Positions 17,323 to 26,216 of a DNA stretch of 46,381 bases are shown in pieces. Position 1 is the stretch's first letter. The number at the start of each line of letters is the position of its first letter. Origin of the DNA: Leptolyngbya sp. FACHB-8 (GTDB taxonomy: Bacteria; Cyanobacteriota; Cyanobacteriia; Elainellales; Elainellaceae); contig NZ_JACJOO010000034.1 of NCBI RefSeq assembly GCF_014695575.1, forward strand, positions 1 through 46,381, given 5' to 3'. Made by a program: the position numbers and the translations under genes. The notes beneath the pieces were generated by a model, which did not search any database, was not told the origin of the DNA, and saw nothing but the letters and a program-made list of their open reading frames with translations.

Positions 17323-19965
17323 CTAGGATAGCGACATTGAGTTCGGGCTGGAGGTACGCAGTGCATCTGGTACTTGCCAGGAAGTTACATCGACTGAGAG
17401 GCATTGGCCCAGGTGAATCAGGCGTTGGGCGATCGCCCGCTGCCGCTCATCTCCCTGTAATAGGGGTAGGATGGTTGCCTGTAGACGGCGCAGGTAGAGT
17501 TCCTGGGCGCGATCGCACGATAGCCCAGCACAGACCTCCCGCCCAACTATTAGTAGCCGTTCCAGAATAGTGATTTCTTCGATCGCTGTCTCCAGATCCA
17601 GCTCATAGAGCAAGTGCCAGAGGGCACGAAGAATAACGCGCTCCAGAATGGTACGCATTTCAGCCGTGCGAATTTGGCAGCGGAGTTGGCGTGCTTCATT
17701 TGCGATCGCCTCCAACTCACCTAAGTGGCTGTGGCACATTTGCAAATTCGTCAGGGGCCAATCACTGGTTTCTCGCTCCAGGGCTTGCAGCGACACCATC
17801 GCTCGATGGCTGATGGCAATTTCGGCAGCAACCTGAAGTTCCTGAGGCACGTCCAGACCATCCCGATGGAAGGCCATCAACACCCCAAAGTTATCGCGAT
17901 ACACCTGGGTATAGAGCTGATCTAACCGGGTCAGGGTAGCCTGACTGAGTTGCCGCATAATCCGGTGGCGATCCTCTACAAATAGGTGTTGGAGATTATA
18001 GGACTGATCCCCAAAAGTACGGTTCATGACCTGGATGGTTTGAGCCGCACTAGCCAGTTGAAAAGCCTCAAACAGTTCATCCTTCAGCTGGGTAAACAGG
18101 CGACGACCTGCGAAGGGCTGGATGCAGCAATAGAAATCCCACCCGCCCAGATGCAGTACGGCAAAAACGAGATAAGCCGTTTCGTTGGTGATCTCGGACG
18201 TCAGTTGTAGCTGGCCTACTGCCAGGGTCATCGCCCCCATACGCCGTAACTGGTAATCGTACTGTTGGGTGCGGTAGGCGTAGATGCGGGATTCCTGCGG
18301 GTAGGTCTGGAAGAGGGAACTGATGGCGTAGTGGGCCGCAACCTGTTTCATGTTGATGCGGCTGGGGGAGACCAGTTGATGATAAATGTCGGCACCCGAA
18401 CTAAAGAGATCCACGTTGCTGGGAATCGTTCCCAGTCGTTGGATAAACTCCCGTTCCAGTTGCGTCCCGGTCACTTCTTCAGCCAATTCCAACGCGCGGG
18501 CAGCGTAGCGCAGGATTTGCGTGCCTTCAGGCCGCGACACTTCCTCAAAGAACCAGCCGCAACTGGTGAACATCAGCAGGGCATGGCGCTGCATTTCAAG
18601 GAGCCGCAGGGCATCTACCCGTTCCGCATGGTTGAGGCGGTGGGTTTGATGACGAGTCAGGAAATGACTGATGTTCGTGGAAGAGCGATCGCCCACCACC
18701 GCAATATATTCATCCCGCGCCACCCAGGGATCAAGGAAGAAGCGCCGCCCTTCCGTTTCATAGATATCGATGAGGCGATCGCGCAACCAATTGAGCGTAC
18801 TCCGTAGAGGCCGCCGCCATTGCTGGTTCCACAAACCACCACCGCCGCAGCCACAGTCCTCCTGCCAGCGATCCACACCATGGGAGCAACTCCAAGCCGT
18901 TACAGGCTTTAGCACAACCTCCCAGGTAGGCGGATGCAGACTCAGGTAATGAGCGAAGTTTGTCACCATCCAGCCCCGAGCGGGAAACTCGCGGGTAAAG
19001 GCATAGGCAAGGGCCTTTTCACTGCCGCCTTTGTGATGGCCAAAGGTCTCGCCATCAGTGGCTACCGAAACCAACTGCGCCGTTCGATGATCTCCCCGCA
19101 CCGCCTGTCCTAAACGGGCAGCGAAGTGCTGAGAGCTGTTCATCACTTCACCAAAGCCCATGTCACGGGAAATAGGGCCGTCATAAAAGAAGATATCGAT
19201 GTAGCGATCGCCCGAGGGCTCATTCAGATAGCAGCGGTAGGGGCGGCTGGGATCAATTTGGCTACCGCCAACTTCAGTCCAGTTAGGCTGAGGATGCTCA
19301 TTCGTGGGCAGAGGGCGGCACCGCTGAGCCTGAGAGGGAGCCAGGATAATGAAGCGAATTCCCTCATCCACTAAAGCTTTGAGCGTTGGGTAATCGACAG
19401 CGGTTTCTGCCAGCCACATGCCTTCGGGCTCACGACCAAACCGGGCGCGAAAATCAGCCTTACCCCAGCGAATTTGAGTATACTTGTCGCGCTCATTGGC
19501 TAAGGGCATGATGATGTGGTTGTAGACCTGGGCGATCGCATTTCCATGCCCACCTAACCGCTCACAACTGCGGCGGTCAGCCTCTAGAATTTGTTGGTAG
19601 ACCTCCGGATCGGCCTGCTCCAGCCAGCTCATCAGCGTCGGGCCGATATTAAAGCTAAGGTATTCAAAGTTATTGACGACCCCCAGTAACTCTCCATGAT
19701 CATTGAGCACCCGAGCGAAGGCGTTGGGACGATAACACTCGTGATGGATCCGCTCATTCCAGTTGTGATAGGGAGCCGCGCTGGGTTGCCGCTCAATGGC
19801 ATTCAGGTAGGGGTTCTCACGAGGGGGCTGGTAAAAGTGCCCATGAACCGTAACGTAGACACCTGTTGCCGTGGCACCCCCCCGTGTCGAAGCAGGCTGG
19901 GTAGCCAGAGAGGCAGAACTTGACGCGTGATCAGTTATGGAATCGGAAAAGTGTGAGGAGGTCAT
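17323..19965 (-). CDS. Glycoside hydrolase family 57 with DUF3536
   Basis: 880 residues, cytoplasmic, probably acting on alpha-glucans (glycogen-type metabolism). Seen: N-terminal GH57 barrel starting VYVTVHGHFYQPPRENPYLN; the nucleophile region EPEGMWLAETAVD with Glu in WLAE; the acid region LVSVATDGETFGHHKGG with Asp in TDGE; then the long DUF3536 helical C-terminus. The frame is open to 20010, but the first ATG that gives a normal start is at 19965; residues 1-35 are a Ser/Ala-rich low-complexity lead. No signal peptide. Monocistronic. Exact activity (branching, amylase or glucanotransferase) cannot be read from sequence. Confidence 0.85.
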   Translation of the reverse strand: MTSSHFSDSITDHASSSASLATQPASTRGGATATGVYVTVHGHFYQPPRENPYLNAIERQPSAAPYHNWNERIHHECYRPNAFARVLNDHGELLGVVNNFEYLSFNIGPTLMSWLEQADPEVYQQILEADRRSCERLGGHGNAIAQVYNHIIMPLANERDKYTQIRWGKADFRARFGREPEGMWLAETAVDYPTLKALVDEGIRFIILAPSQAQRCRPLPTNEHPQPNWTEVGGSQIDPSRPYRCYLNEPSGDRYIDIFFYDGPISRDMGFGEVMNSSQHFAARLGQAVRGDHRTAQLVSVATDGETFGHHKGGSEKALAYAFTREFPARGWMVTNFAHYLSLHPPTWEVVLKPVTAWSCSHGVDRWQEDCGCGGGGLWNQQWRRPLRSTLNWLRDRLIDIYETEGRRFFLDPWVARDEYIAVVGDRSSTNISHFLTRHQTHRLNHAERVDALRLLEMQRHALLMFTSCGWFFEEVSRPEGTQILRYAARALELAEEVTGTQLEREFIQRLGTIPSNVDLFSSGADIYHQLVSPSRINMKQVAAHYAISSLFQTYPQESRIYAYRTQQYDYQLRRMGAMTLAVGQLQLTSEITNETAYLVFAVLHLGGWDFYCCIQPFAGRRLFTQLKDELFEAFQLASAAQTIQVMNRTFGDQSYNLQHLFVEDRHRIMRQLSQATLTRLDQLYTQVYRDNFGVLMAFHRDGLDVPQELQVAAEIAISHRAMVSLQALERETSDWPLTNLQMCHSHLGELEAIANEARQLRCQIRTAEMRTILERVILRALWHLLYELDLETAIEEITILERLLIVGREVCAGLSCDRAQELYLRRLQATILPLLQGDERQRAIAQRLIHLGQCLSVDVTSWQVPDALRTSSPNSMSLS

Positions 19966-20409
19966 AGAGATCAGAAGAACGGTGGACAATGTTGACCGGG
20001 GATCACGCAATAAGGTGAGGGATCAACCAAAAACCGAATTAAAAACTAGTATTAAAAGAAGGGATCAAAAAAGGTATTTATACTTCTTGCAGTTCCTTAG
20101 GTTATGAAATCAAAGAAATCGTTGAAGAATTGATTTCATTCCATTACGAAGCCGCATCTAAGGGCAACAATCCTGTTACTTAGGAACGCTCAAAGTCTTG
20201 TCGATTATACTGCCTGCTTCCAGAACAGAGTACAGTCCGAGAGGAGGATTACAGTTTATAACTGTGGAAAGTAGCCATCAATTTTAGGGCGATCGCTCCA
20301 TTTTCAGTCCTAGAACTATCCCACGAAAATGCCGACGAGCGCTTATCTTTAGACTCTATTTATGATTGCCTTCATTAATACATTATCGAGATCATCTCCA
20401 TCACACTCA

Positions 20410-20532
20410 TAGCTACGAATAGGGGAGCGCAAACTGCTCCCTCTATTCGTAGCTACAGCCATTTTCGCTAAGACATTCGGCGAGAGCGAGTACGGAGCAC
20501 TCACTCTCGCCAAATGTCCTAACAAAAATGGC
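20410..20532. repeat. Two adjacent long inverted repeats
   Basis: Repeat one: TAGCTACGAATA (20410-20421) and complement (20444-20455) with an inner GGGAGC/GCTCCC pair. Repeat two: arms of about 34 bp (20458-20491 and 20499-20532), starting GCCATTTT and containing CGGCGAGAG, paired with a few mismatches. They look like separate palindromic elements inserted side by side. Confidence 0.65.
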
Positions 20533-20561
20533 CAGGAGTATAAATCAATATCTTGCCAAAA

Positions 20562-20600
20562 CCCTAATTTTGCCGTCGCTTCACAGCGGCAAAATTAGGG
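20562..20600 (-). terminator. Hairpin after the RbgA gene
   Basis: Perfect 14-bp arms CCCTAATTTTGCCG (20562-20575) and complement (20587-20600), 38 bases beyond the RbgA stop. No strong T-tract; it may be a 3'-end hairpin or a palindromic repeat. Confidence 0.5.
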
Positions 20601-20637
20601 CTCGGATTCTCTACGTCACCAAACCTACTTGCAGCAG

Positions 20638-21498
20638 TTAGCTGATCGGAGGGACTTCGAGGGGAATCGCACCCAGTAAACCTTTGCGGAAATCGTTGAG
20701 GATCTCGCGGGCCGTACGTTCTTGATCGCCATTGTGGCGTTGCTCAGCCAGAGAGGCCAGATAGCTTTCGCCTGTCATGGTTTCGGGATCTAGAGTGTAG
20801 CGCGATCGCAATCCTTCCACACCCATGGGAGCGTGTTCCTGCAACCCCTTTAAAAGATCAATCAGGGCAGACGTAATGCGCTGATTATCGTAGGCCGCTT
20901 CGCCAATGTCATCACAAATGGCCAGCTTAAGAGCAGCCTCCTGGTTAGCGAGGCGGGAAGGTAGAACACCAGGAGCATCGAGCAATTCCATTTGATCGGA
21001 AATGCGCACCCACCGGAGTTGTCGCGTGACCCCAGCCCGACGGGCACTCTCTACAGCCCGACGTTTGAGAAGGCGATTGATGAGCGCTGATTTACCAACA
21101 TTGGGGAAACCAATCACAACGGCCCGCACTGGACGAGGCAGCATACCCCGGTTGTGGCGGCGTTGGTTCAAGCGATCGCCAACCACTTGAGCTGCTTTCG
21201 CGACCCCATTCACCCCCGTTCCTTGATTGGCATTGGTAAAGACAGGGGCTTCCCCCTGTTGCTGAAACCAACGCTCCCACTCAGTACGAAACACGGCCGG
21301 GATCATATCCACTCGGTTCAAGACCAGCACCCGCTCTTTTTCGCCAATCCATTGGCTCAGCTGGGGATGTTGGGTCGCTAGCGGAATGCGGGCATCGCGC
21401 ACTTCTAGCACGACATCAACTTTTTTCAAATTTTCCAGCAGTTGCCGCTCAGCCTTTGCAATATGGCCGGGATACCACTGAATTGGAGGAGAGGTCAT
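20638..21498 (-). CDS. ylqF: Ribosome biogenesis GTPase YlqF/RbgA
   Basis: 286 residues. Circularly permuted GTPase that assists late assembly of the 50S subunit. Seen: N-terminal IQWYPGHIAKAERQL, G4 LNRVD before G1 GFPNVGKSALINRL, G3 DAPGVLPSRL, and the C-terminal helical ANTAR-like region. Order G4-G1-G3 confirms the permutation. Start ATG at 21498 gives MTSPPIQWYPGHI, matching the family. Monocistronic on the - strand. Confidence 0.93.
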   Translation of the reverse strand: MTSPPIQWYPGHIAKAERQLLENLKKVDVVLEVRDARIPLATQHPQLSQWIGEKERVLVLNRVDMIPAVFRTEWERWFQQQGEAPVFTNANQGTGVNGVAKAAQVVGDRLNQRRHNRGMLPRPVRAVVIGFPNVGKSALINRLLKRRAVESARRAGVTRQLRWVRISDQMELLDAPGVLPSRLANQEAALKLAICDDIGEAAYDNQRITSALIDLLKGLQEHAPMGVEGLRSRYTLDPETMTGESYLASLAEQRHNGDQERTAREILNDFRKGLLGAIPLEVPPIS

Positions 21499-21581
21499 AA
21501 CACAATTATCGGGAACGTTGGATTTACATCAAAATCCAAACTTCCGCCTGGATGGGGCAATGCTATTCTAGGGTGCTTCTG

Positions 21582-21726
21582 TACGGTTCAGCCAGCGATT
21601 CTCATTATGAGGTTTAAGCCTGGAGTTCGCGCCCATAGGGCACGAACTCCAGGCTTAAACCGCCGTAGCCCACCTTCAATGAGCTGCGGGACTTCATTCC
21701 AAAATGAGAATTGCTACGGTTCAGCC
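21582..21726. mobile_element. MITE-like element B copy 1 with 12-bp direct repeats
   Basis: A 121-bp body (21594-21714) with terminal inverted repeats (AGCGATTCTCATTATG against AGCAATTCTCATTTTG read from the other end). The exact direct repeat TACGGTTCAGCC flanks it at 21582-21593 and 21715-21726. An inner hairpin has arms GGTTTAAGCCTGGAGTTCG and complement around CGCCCATAGGGCA. Related to the sequence at 30192-30328. The direct repeats look like a target-site duplication. Confidence 0.6.
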
Positions 21727-21927
21727 CCCCAACTTGATTGAAAACGGGATTACCGTAGACCTCGCTGCCAGGCAGATAGATTTGCCACGTTGTGTCGCAT
21801 ATGAGCGATCGCACAGTATTTTAGCTTTGTGCTTAATTAAGTTGAGCTATTGACCAGAAGGTAAAGACATTATTTTTTGACATCATCTTGCAGTTCAAGC
21901 ATCAGGGTTTCATGCTCTGACACTTCA

Positions 21928-22026
21928 CTAGTAGGCTGCGGCCTAAGTTCACAACCTATGTTTTGTGTGGGGTGCTTCGCACCCCACACAAAACATAGGT
22001 GATGGATTTCCGCCTCAGCGTACTAG
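21928..22026 (-). mobile_element. 99-bp palindromic element A, copy 1
   Basis: Begins and ends with CTAG; inverted ends CTAGTAGGCTGCGGC and CTAGTACGCTGAGGC (the latter read from the right). The core is a perfect 22-bp stem (21954-21975 with 21979-22000) around TTC, stem starting ACCTATG and ending GGGGTGC. Opposite orientation to copies 2 and 3. Non-coding. Confidence 0.8.
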
Positions 22027-22234
22027 GCATTTAGAGATTCCAGACTTGTACAGGGTGCTATCTAAAATTTGCGATTCTCAAAACTGAGTTTTGTACAGAT
22101 TGCAGCATTTTTTCTAGACAAAATTACCGCTTTATGTAGGACAGCGTTTTATCAATGCTGATTGATTGAATTGAGAAGAGGCGATCGCCCTACCGTTTTC
22201 CAAAATCCTATCAGCGGCTCTGCCCAGTTAAGCA

Positions 22235-22289
22235 TGAGAGCCAAAAGCTGTGCCATTCGTTAAGTGATCGCCACAGTTTTTGGCTCTCA
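22235..22289. repeat. 18-bp-arm inverted repeat
   Basis: TGAGAGCCAAAAGCTGTG (22235-22252) pairs with 22272-22289 with one mismatch; loop of 19 bases. Not obviously tied to a gene. Confidence 0.6.
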
Positions 22290-22948
22290 CAGGCATTCAA
22301 AAAGTTGATTTTTTGCACCCTTCATGTGTACAGAACTTAAAGCTCTGGAATTCTATTCTTTCGCTGAAGTTTCCTTAAATTTACGGGTATACAAATGTAG
22401 AAATTGATGAGTATTTAAAGAAATGGATAAGCTCTACGAAAAAACCAGGGGTTCTTTTAGTAGTCATGATAAAAAAATGGGTGATTTAATGTGTTTAAAC
22501 TTCTAATTACTATGACGGTTCCGTAGATCCCCTTAGTTTTTGACTCATTACTCTGCATATATTGGGTTAGGAGTGCATGCAGAACTTTACGAGTTTTCTT
22601 TTGAATTTATGGGTGCAAAACAGGGGTATCAGCTCGTGGAGGATGACTAAAAAATCTCGAAACGAGGCATGGTTCGTCCACCTAACGTACAAACCCTATC
22701 GTTCTCAAACTCTATGGCTGCAGAAAGCCCAGTGCGTAGATGCAGTTGAGTGCGCCATTCACTTGACCCCTAAAAGATGCTCTAAGCCACTCAAAGCCCA
22801 GAACTCAGGCAAATTATTCACTCTCGATTGAGAGATAGGAGCGGGGCTACCTCCTATGGCCGGGCTCGGTCATGAAGTTTTACATTTTACCCAGAGACGC
22901 CGTTACCTTTGGCTGCCTACCGAAACCGCATTTTGAGAGACCTGCCCA

Positions 22949-23986
22949 ATGGAATGGACAATTGCTGCACCCTTTGTTCACTACGACAACGTTGCTCAGA
23001 GCCAATGGCTAGAGCTGTTTATGGAGAGCGATCGCCATACTCTACGCCATGTTCCCCGTAGAAAACCCCTGGAAAAATGGCACGATCGCAAAAGCAAATT
23101 TACCTCCCTTGATGAGTGGCTCGTCTATTTAGATCAGGCAAAACGAGCTCTACAGGAGGGTGCCGATGGGGTCATCACCGTATTTCCTCAACTGGCCTCA
23201 GCCGTTGGCATCCAGCAAAACCTATCACGGCAGCATGGGAAGCCTGTTGTAGCCTGGCTTTTTAACGTCGGTACTTGCTCCGATGGGTTGCGGAAATGGA
23301 TGGCCCGCGCAAGCTTACGGCATATTGACCGCTTCGTCGTTCACACCCGGCGAGAACGGCAAATTTATAGCGATTGGTTGAATTTGCCAATCGAACGATT
23401 TGAATTTGTGCCCTACCAGAGCGCTCCTATTTCCGTGACCTATGAGGAGGAAATGGAGCATCCCTTCGTGGCATCCCTGGGGTCAGCCCATCGCGACTTT
23501 CCTACCTTATTTGAGGCGGTTAAGCGACTAAACATTCCAACTATTGTGGCTTCGGGTAAATCAGCCCTGGCCGGGCTGCAAATTCCTGCGAACGTACAAA
23601 CGCCTCTGGGAATTGCTCGTACTGAGTGTTTCCGGTTAGCGCAGCAGGGCCGCATTAATGTCGTGCCTCTACAACCCAAGGACGGCATTACAGCGGCGGG
23701 GCAGGTCACCATCGTAGAAGCCATGTTTATGGGCCGGCCGTTGATTGCCACCCGTTGTAATGGGGTTGAAGACTATATTATTCACGGCGAAACCGGCTGG
23801 TTGGTCGAGCCCAACTCTACGGAGAGCATGTTGGAGGCGATCGACACCCTCTGGAACGATACGGCCCTACGGCAACGCCTTGGGCAAGCCGCCCAACGCT
23901 ATGCCCAGGAATACTTCTCAGACCAGGCCGCAGGGAGGCATTTGACGCGCATCCTGAATGAAGTGGCTGACCAGTGGGGGTTCTGA
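22949..23986 (+). CDS. Glycosyltransferase, GT4-like
   Basis: 345 residues, GT-B fold. Transfers a sugar from a nucleotide donor; acceptor unknown. Seen: the C-terminal donor-binding block GQVTIVEAMFMGRPLIATRCNGVEDYIIHGETGWLVEP, with the E..A.G.P.IA...GG/N...I.....G pattern of GT4 enzymes. It ends with a helix of Arg/Gln (LRQRLGQAAQRYAQEYFS). The N-terminal half is divergent (PFVHYDNVAQSQWLELF). No membrane segment. ATG at 22949 is the first good start. It stands alone, followed by an imperfect TTC-capped hairpin. Confidence 0.8.
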   Translation: MEWTIAAPFVHYDNVAQSQWLELFMESDRHTLRHVPRRKPLEKWHDRKSKFTSLDEWLVYLDQAKRALQEGADGVITVFPQLASAVGIQQNLSRQHGKPVVAWLFNVGTCSDGLRKWMARASLRHIDRFVVHTRRERQIYSDWLNLPIERFEFVPYQSAPISVTYEEEMEHPFVASLGSAHRDFPTLFEAVKRLNIPTIVASGKSALAGLQIPANVQTPLGIARTECFRLAQQGRINVVPLQPKDGITAAGQVTIVEAMFMGRPLIATRCNGVEDYIIHGETGWLVEPNSTESMLEAIDTLWNDTALRQRLGQAAQRYAQEYFSDQAAGRHLTRILNEVADQWGF

Positions 23987-24019
23987 GGCGGTCACTCTAG
24001 GCAGAGTTTGAACAGTGGA

Positions 24020-24066
24020 TAGGGGGGGTGGAAGAGGTACTTCGTGCCCTTTTCACCCCCCGCCTA
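24020..24066 (+). terminator. Imperfect TTC-capped hairpin after the glycosyltransferase gene
   Basis: Arms 24020-24040 and 24044-24066 (TAGGGGGGGTGG... with ...CACCCCCCGCCTA), loop TTC (24041-24043), a few mismatches. 34 bases past the stop, no T-tract. Same cap as the other palindromes of this window. Confidence 0.5.
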
Positions 24067-24210
24067 GAACACAGTATCGCGTTGTGGAATACAGAAGGTC
24101 TTCCAGCAGCGCTATTGTTCTTACATTGGCGAATTAGCTTTTGCTGTAGCGTTAGAATCTGCAGAAATTTGACACTCTAACAATAGATTTTGACCTCGCA
24201 CGCAAATCCT

Positions 24211-25257
24211 ATGCTCTCCATACTCCCTGAACAATTTGCCAGCGACAACTACTCCGGCATCTGCCCGGAAGCAATGGACTACACCCACCGCGCCAATTTA
24301 GGCAGCGCTCCAGCCTATGGCAACGACGAGTGGACACAACAAGCCACCGATCGCTTTCGGGAGTTGTTTGAGATCGATTGTGAAGTGTTTTTCGTTTTCA
24401 ATGGCACCGCCGCCAATTCCCTGTCTCTAGCCAGCTTGTGTCAGTCCTATCACAGCGTTATTTGCCATGAGTTAGCTCACATCGAGACGGATGAATGTGG
24501 TGCGCCCGAGTTCGCGTCCAATGGGTCAAAGTTACTCCTGGGGCGGGGGGAAAACGGGAAACTAACGCCAGAGTCGATCGCCGCGATCGCCACCCGCCGC
24601 ACCGACATCCATTACCCCAAACCTAAGGTCATCAGCCTCACCCAGACCACCGAACTGGGCACTCTCTACAGCATTGAAGAATTACGTGCTATCCGGAACA
24701 TAGCCGATCGCTATCACCTGAAGATCCACATGGACGGAGCACGCTTTGCCAATGCGATCGCTGCTCTCAATGTCACTCCCGCCGAACTCACATGGAAAGT
24801 GGGGGTCGATGTACTGTGCTTCTGCGGCACCAAAAATGGTATGGCCGTTGGGGAAGCCATCATCTTTTTCAAACGGGATCTGGCAGAAGATTTCGCCTAC
24901 CGTTGTAAGCAAGCGGGTCAACTCGCCTCCAAAATGCGCTTCATTGCTGCCCCCTGGTTAGGCTTACTGGAAACGGGTGCCTGGCTACGCAACGCACAAC
25001 ATGCTAACGAGTGTGCTGCATATATGGCTCACGAGCTCACTCGAATTGAAGGAGTTGAGTTGATGTTTCCGCAGCAGGCCAATGCGGTATTTGTCACGTT
25101 ACCGGAGAGAGTGGTTAAGGGATTGCGCGATCGCGGCTGGCTGTTCTACACCTTCATTGGCGTAGGTGGAGCGCGGTTCCTCTGCTCGTGGAGTAGCACA
25201 CGCGAACGCATCGATGAGCTAGTACACGACGTGAAGGACTTAATGGAACTGGTTTAG
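24211..25257 (+). CDS. Low-specificity L-threonine aldolase-like PLP enzyme
   Basis: 348 residues, fold type I PLP enzyme. Likely cleaves L-threonine/allo-threonine to glycine and acetaldehyde, or a related beta-hydroxy amino acid. Seen: FASDNYSGICPEAMDY at the N-terminus; the FVFNGTAANSLSL loop; HIETDECGAPEF; the PLP Asp in HMDGARFANA; and the Schiff-base Lys in FCGTKNGMAVGEAI. Length and motifs match LtaE/GlyA-like aldolases. The frame opens at a TTG at 24190; the ATG at 24211 is used. Monocistronic, followed by a hairpin and 99-bp element copy 2. Confidence 0.88.
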   Translation: MLSILPEQFASDNYSGICPEAMDYTHRANLGSAPAYGNDEWTQQATDRFRELFEIDCEVFFVFNGTAANSLSLASLCQSYHSVICHELAHIETDECGAPEFASNGSKLLLGRGENGKLTPESIAAIATRRTDIHYPKPKVISLTQTTELGTLYSIEELRAIRNIADRYHLKIHMDGARFANAIAALNVTPAELTWKVGVDVLCFCGTKNGMAVGEAIIFFKRDLAEDFAYRCKQAGQLASKMRFIAAPWLGLLETGAWLRNAQHANECAAYMAHELTRIEGVELMFPQQANAVFVTLPERVVKGLRDRGWLFYTFIGVGGARFLCSWSSTRERIDELVHDVKDLMELV

Positions 25258-25274
25258 CCTTGCGGCAAAATCAA

Positions 25275-25325
25275 CCCATGTTTAAAGGTGGGGGATACCG
25301 GGCACCCTCCACCTTTAAACATGGG
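25275..25325 (+). terminator. Hairpin after the threonine aldolase gene
   Basis: 20-bp arms CCCATGTTTAAAGGTGGGGG (25275-25294) and 25306-25325, one mismatch, 11-base loop, 17 bases past the stop. No T-tract, so its termination role is inferred from position. Confidence 0.55.
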
Positions 25326-25345
25326 CAGACTTAAACTGTCGAGTA

Positions 25346-25444
25346 CTAGTACGCTGAGGCAGAAATCCATCACCTATGTTTTGTGTGAGGTGCGAAGCAC
25401 CCCACACAAAACATAGGTTGCGAACTTAGGCCGCAGCCTACTAG
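25346..25444 (+). mobile_element. 99-bp palindromic element A, copy 2
   Basis: CTAG at both ends, left end CTAGTACGCTGAGGC, right end GCCGCAGCCTACTAG. Stem 25372-25393 with 25397-25418 around GAA, one G-U pair, otherwise the same stem sequence as copy 1 but inverted in orientation. Lies between convergent threonine aldolase and UspA genes. Confidence 0.8.
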
Positions 25445-25470
25445 CTTCTGCCTTGGCCTCGAAATAGTGG

Positions 25471-25878
25471 CTAAGGAACCACCAACACAGGACAGGGCGA
25501 CAGGTTAATCACCCGGTTTGTAACGCTATGAGCTGCGCCCTCATCCGTCAGGCCCGTACCCCGGGACCCCATAATAATGAGGTTGGCATTGAGTTCGTCG
25601 GCTACATCGCAGATGACAAAGGCAGGCTTGCCTGTCCGTTCGATAACTTCGGCTTTGATGCCTTCATTGGCAAAGAGTTCTTGAGCGTTTTGGAGAAGTG
25701 CGGCGATCGCCTCGGGTGACACCATATCGGCCTCCACCGTAGTGGCATCATCAGGCTCTTCAACGACAGAGAGCAGCACCAGACGGCTTTTATAATTTTT
25801 TACAACATCGGTAACAACCTCAGCAGCCTCCTGAGATTCGCGACTGTGATCGATCGGAAATAAAACGGTCTTAAACAT
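25471..25878 (-). CDS. Universal stress protein (UspA family)
   Basis: 135 residues. Starts MFKTVLFPIDHSRESQEAA with the USP beta1-loop Asp. The C-terminal block IIMGSRGTGLTDEGAAHSVTNRVINLSPCPVLVV carries a slightly altered form of the ATP-binding G-x2-G-x9-G(S/T) motif, so nucleotide binding is uncertain. The frame is open to 25968, but the ATG at 25878 has GAGGTAAAG upstream and matches the family start. Probably a cytoplasmic stress-response protein; monocistronic. Confidence 0.9.
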   Translation of the reverse strand: MFKTVLFPIDHSRESQEAAEVVTDVVKNYKSRLVLLSVVEEPDDATTVEADMVSPEAIAALLQNAQELFANEGIKAEVIERTGKPAFVICDVADELNANLIIMGSRGTGLTDEGAAHSVTNRVINLSPCPVLVVP

Positions 25879-26216
25879 GGCTTTACCTCGCCAGGGTTCC
25901 AGATTCCTGTAGAGTTTTGAATGGGGCGTGGGTGTTGACAGCCTACCGAACGGTGGTGCCGCACCCACTACGAGTGTAGAACGTTATTGGGATGGTAATG
26001 GCTTGGGTAGGGGCGGTTCCCCCCACAGTAGCGATTCCCAAAGTCGGCACCAAACCCATAAACTCCCCAATACGGCACAGTCTGGCGACTGAAGCAAAAA
26101 AGACAGAGCGGGGTGCGATCCCCAATTCTTACCCTTTTTTTGTAAAGGATTTCAGATAAGACCGTTACGTTTTACAATAATAATAGGTATAAACACTCAC
26201 CTAGGGGGTTAGAGAG
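25879..26216. promoter_or_regulatory. Divergent spacer of uspA-like gene and pgk
   Basis: 338 bp. The pgk side ends with TTTACAATAATAATAGGTATAAAC (26171-26194), with candidate -10 boxes TACAAT and TATAAA, but neither has a convincing -35 at the right distance. AGAGAGG directly precedes the pgk GTG. No gene seen. Confidence 0.35.

Larger units (their letters stand above)
19966..20637. other. Palindrome-rich spacer between the RbgA and GH57 genes
   Basis: The left ~400 bp is the upstream region of the GH57 gene. The right ~230 bp hold three separate inverted repeats in a row (20410-20455, 20458-20532, 20562-20600). No gene is supported. Confidence 0.5.
21499..22948. other. 1.45-kb repeat-rich spacer
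   Basis: No convincing gene. Contains the element with 12-bp flanking direct repeats (21582-21726), 99-bp element copy 1 (21928-22026) and the hairpin at 22235-22289. The + frame at 22577-22831 (84 codons) has no recognisable content and weak initiation signals, so it is not called. The right ~120 bp are the leader of the glycosyltransferase gene. Confidence 0.5.

Noticed and set aside
22577-22831. 84-codon + strand open frame
   Set aside because: No recognisable pattern, no Shine-Dalgarno, in a repeat-rich spacer. It could be a decayed gene fragment but is not supported.
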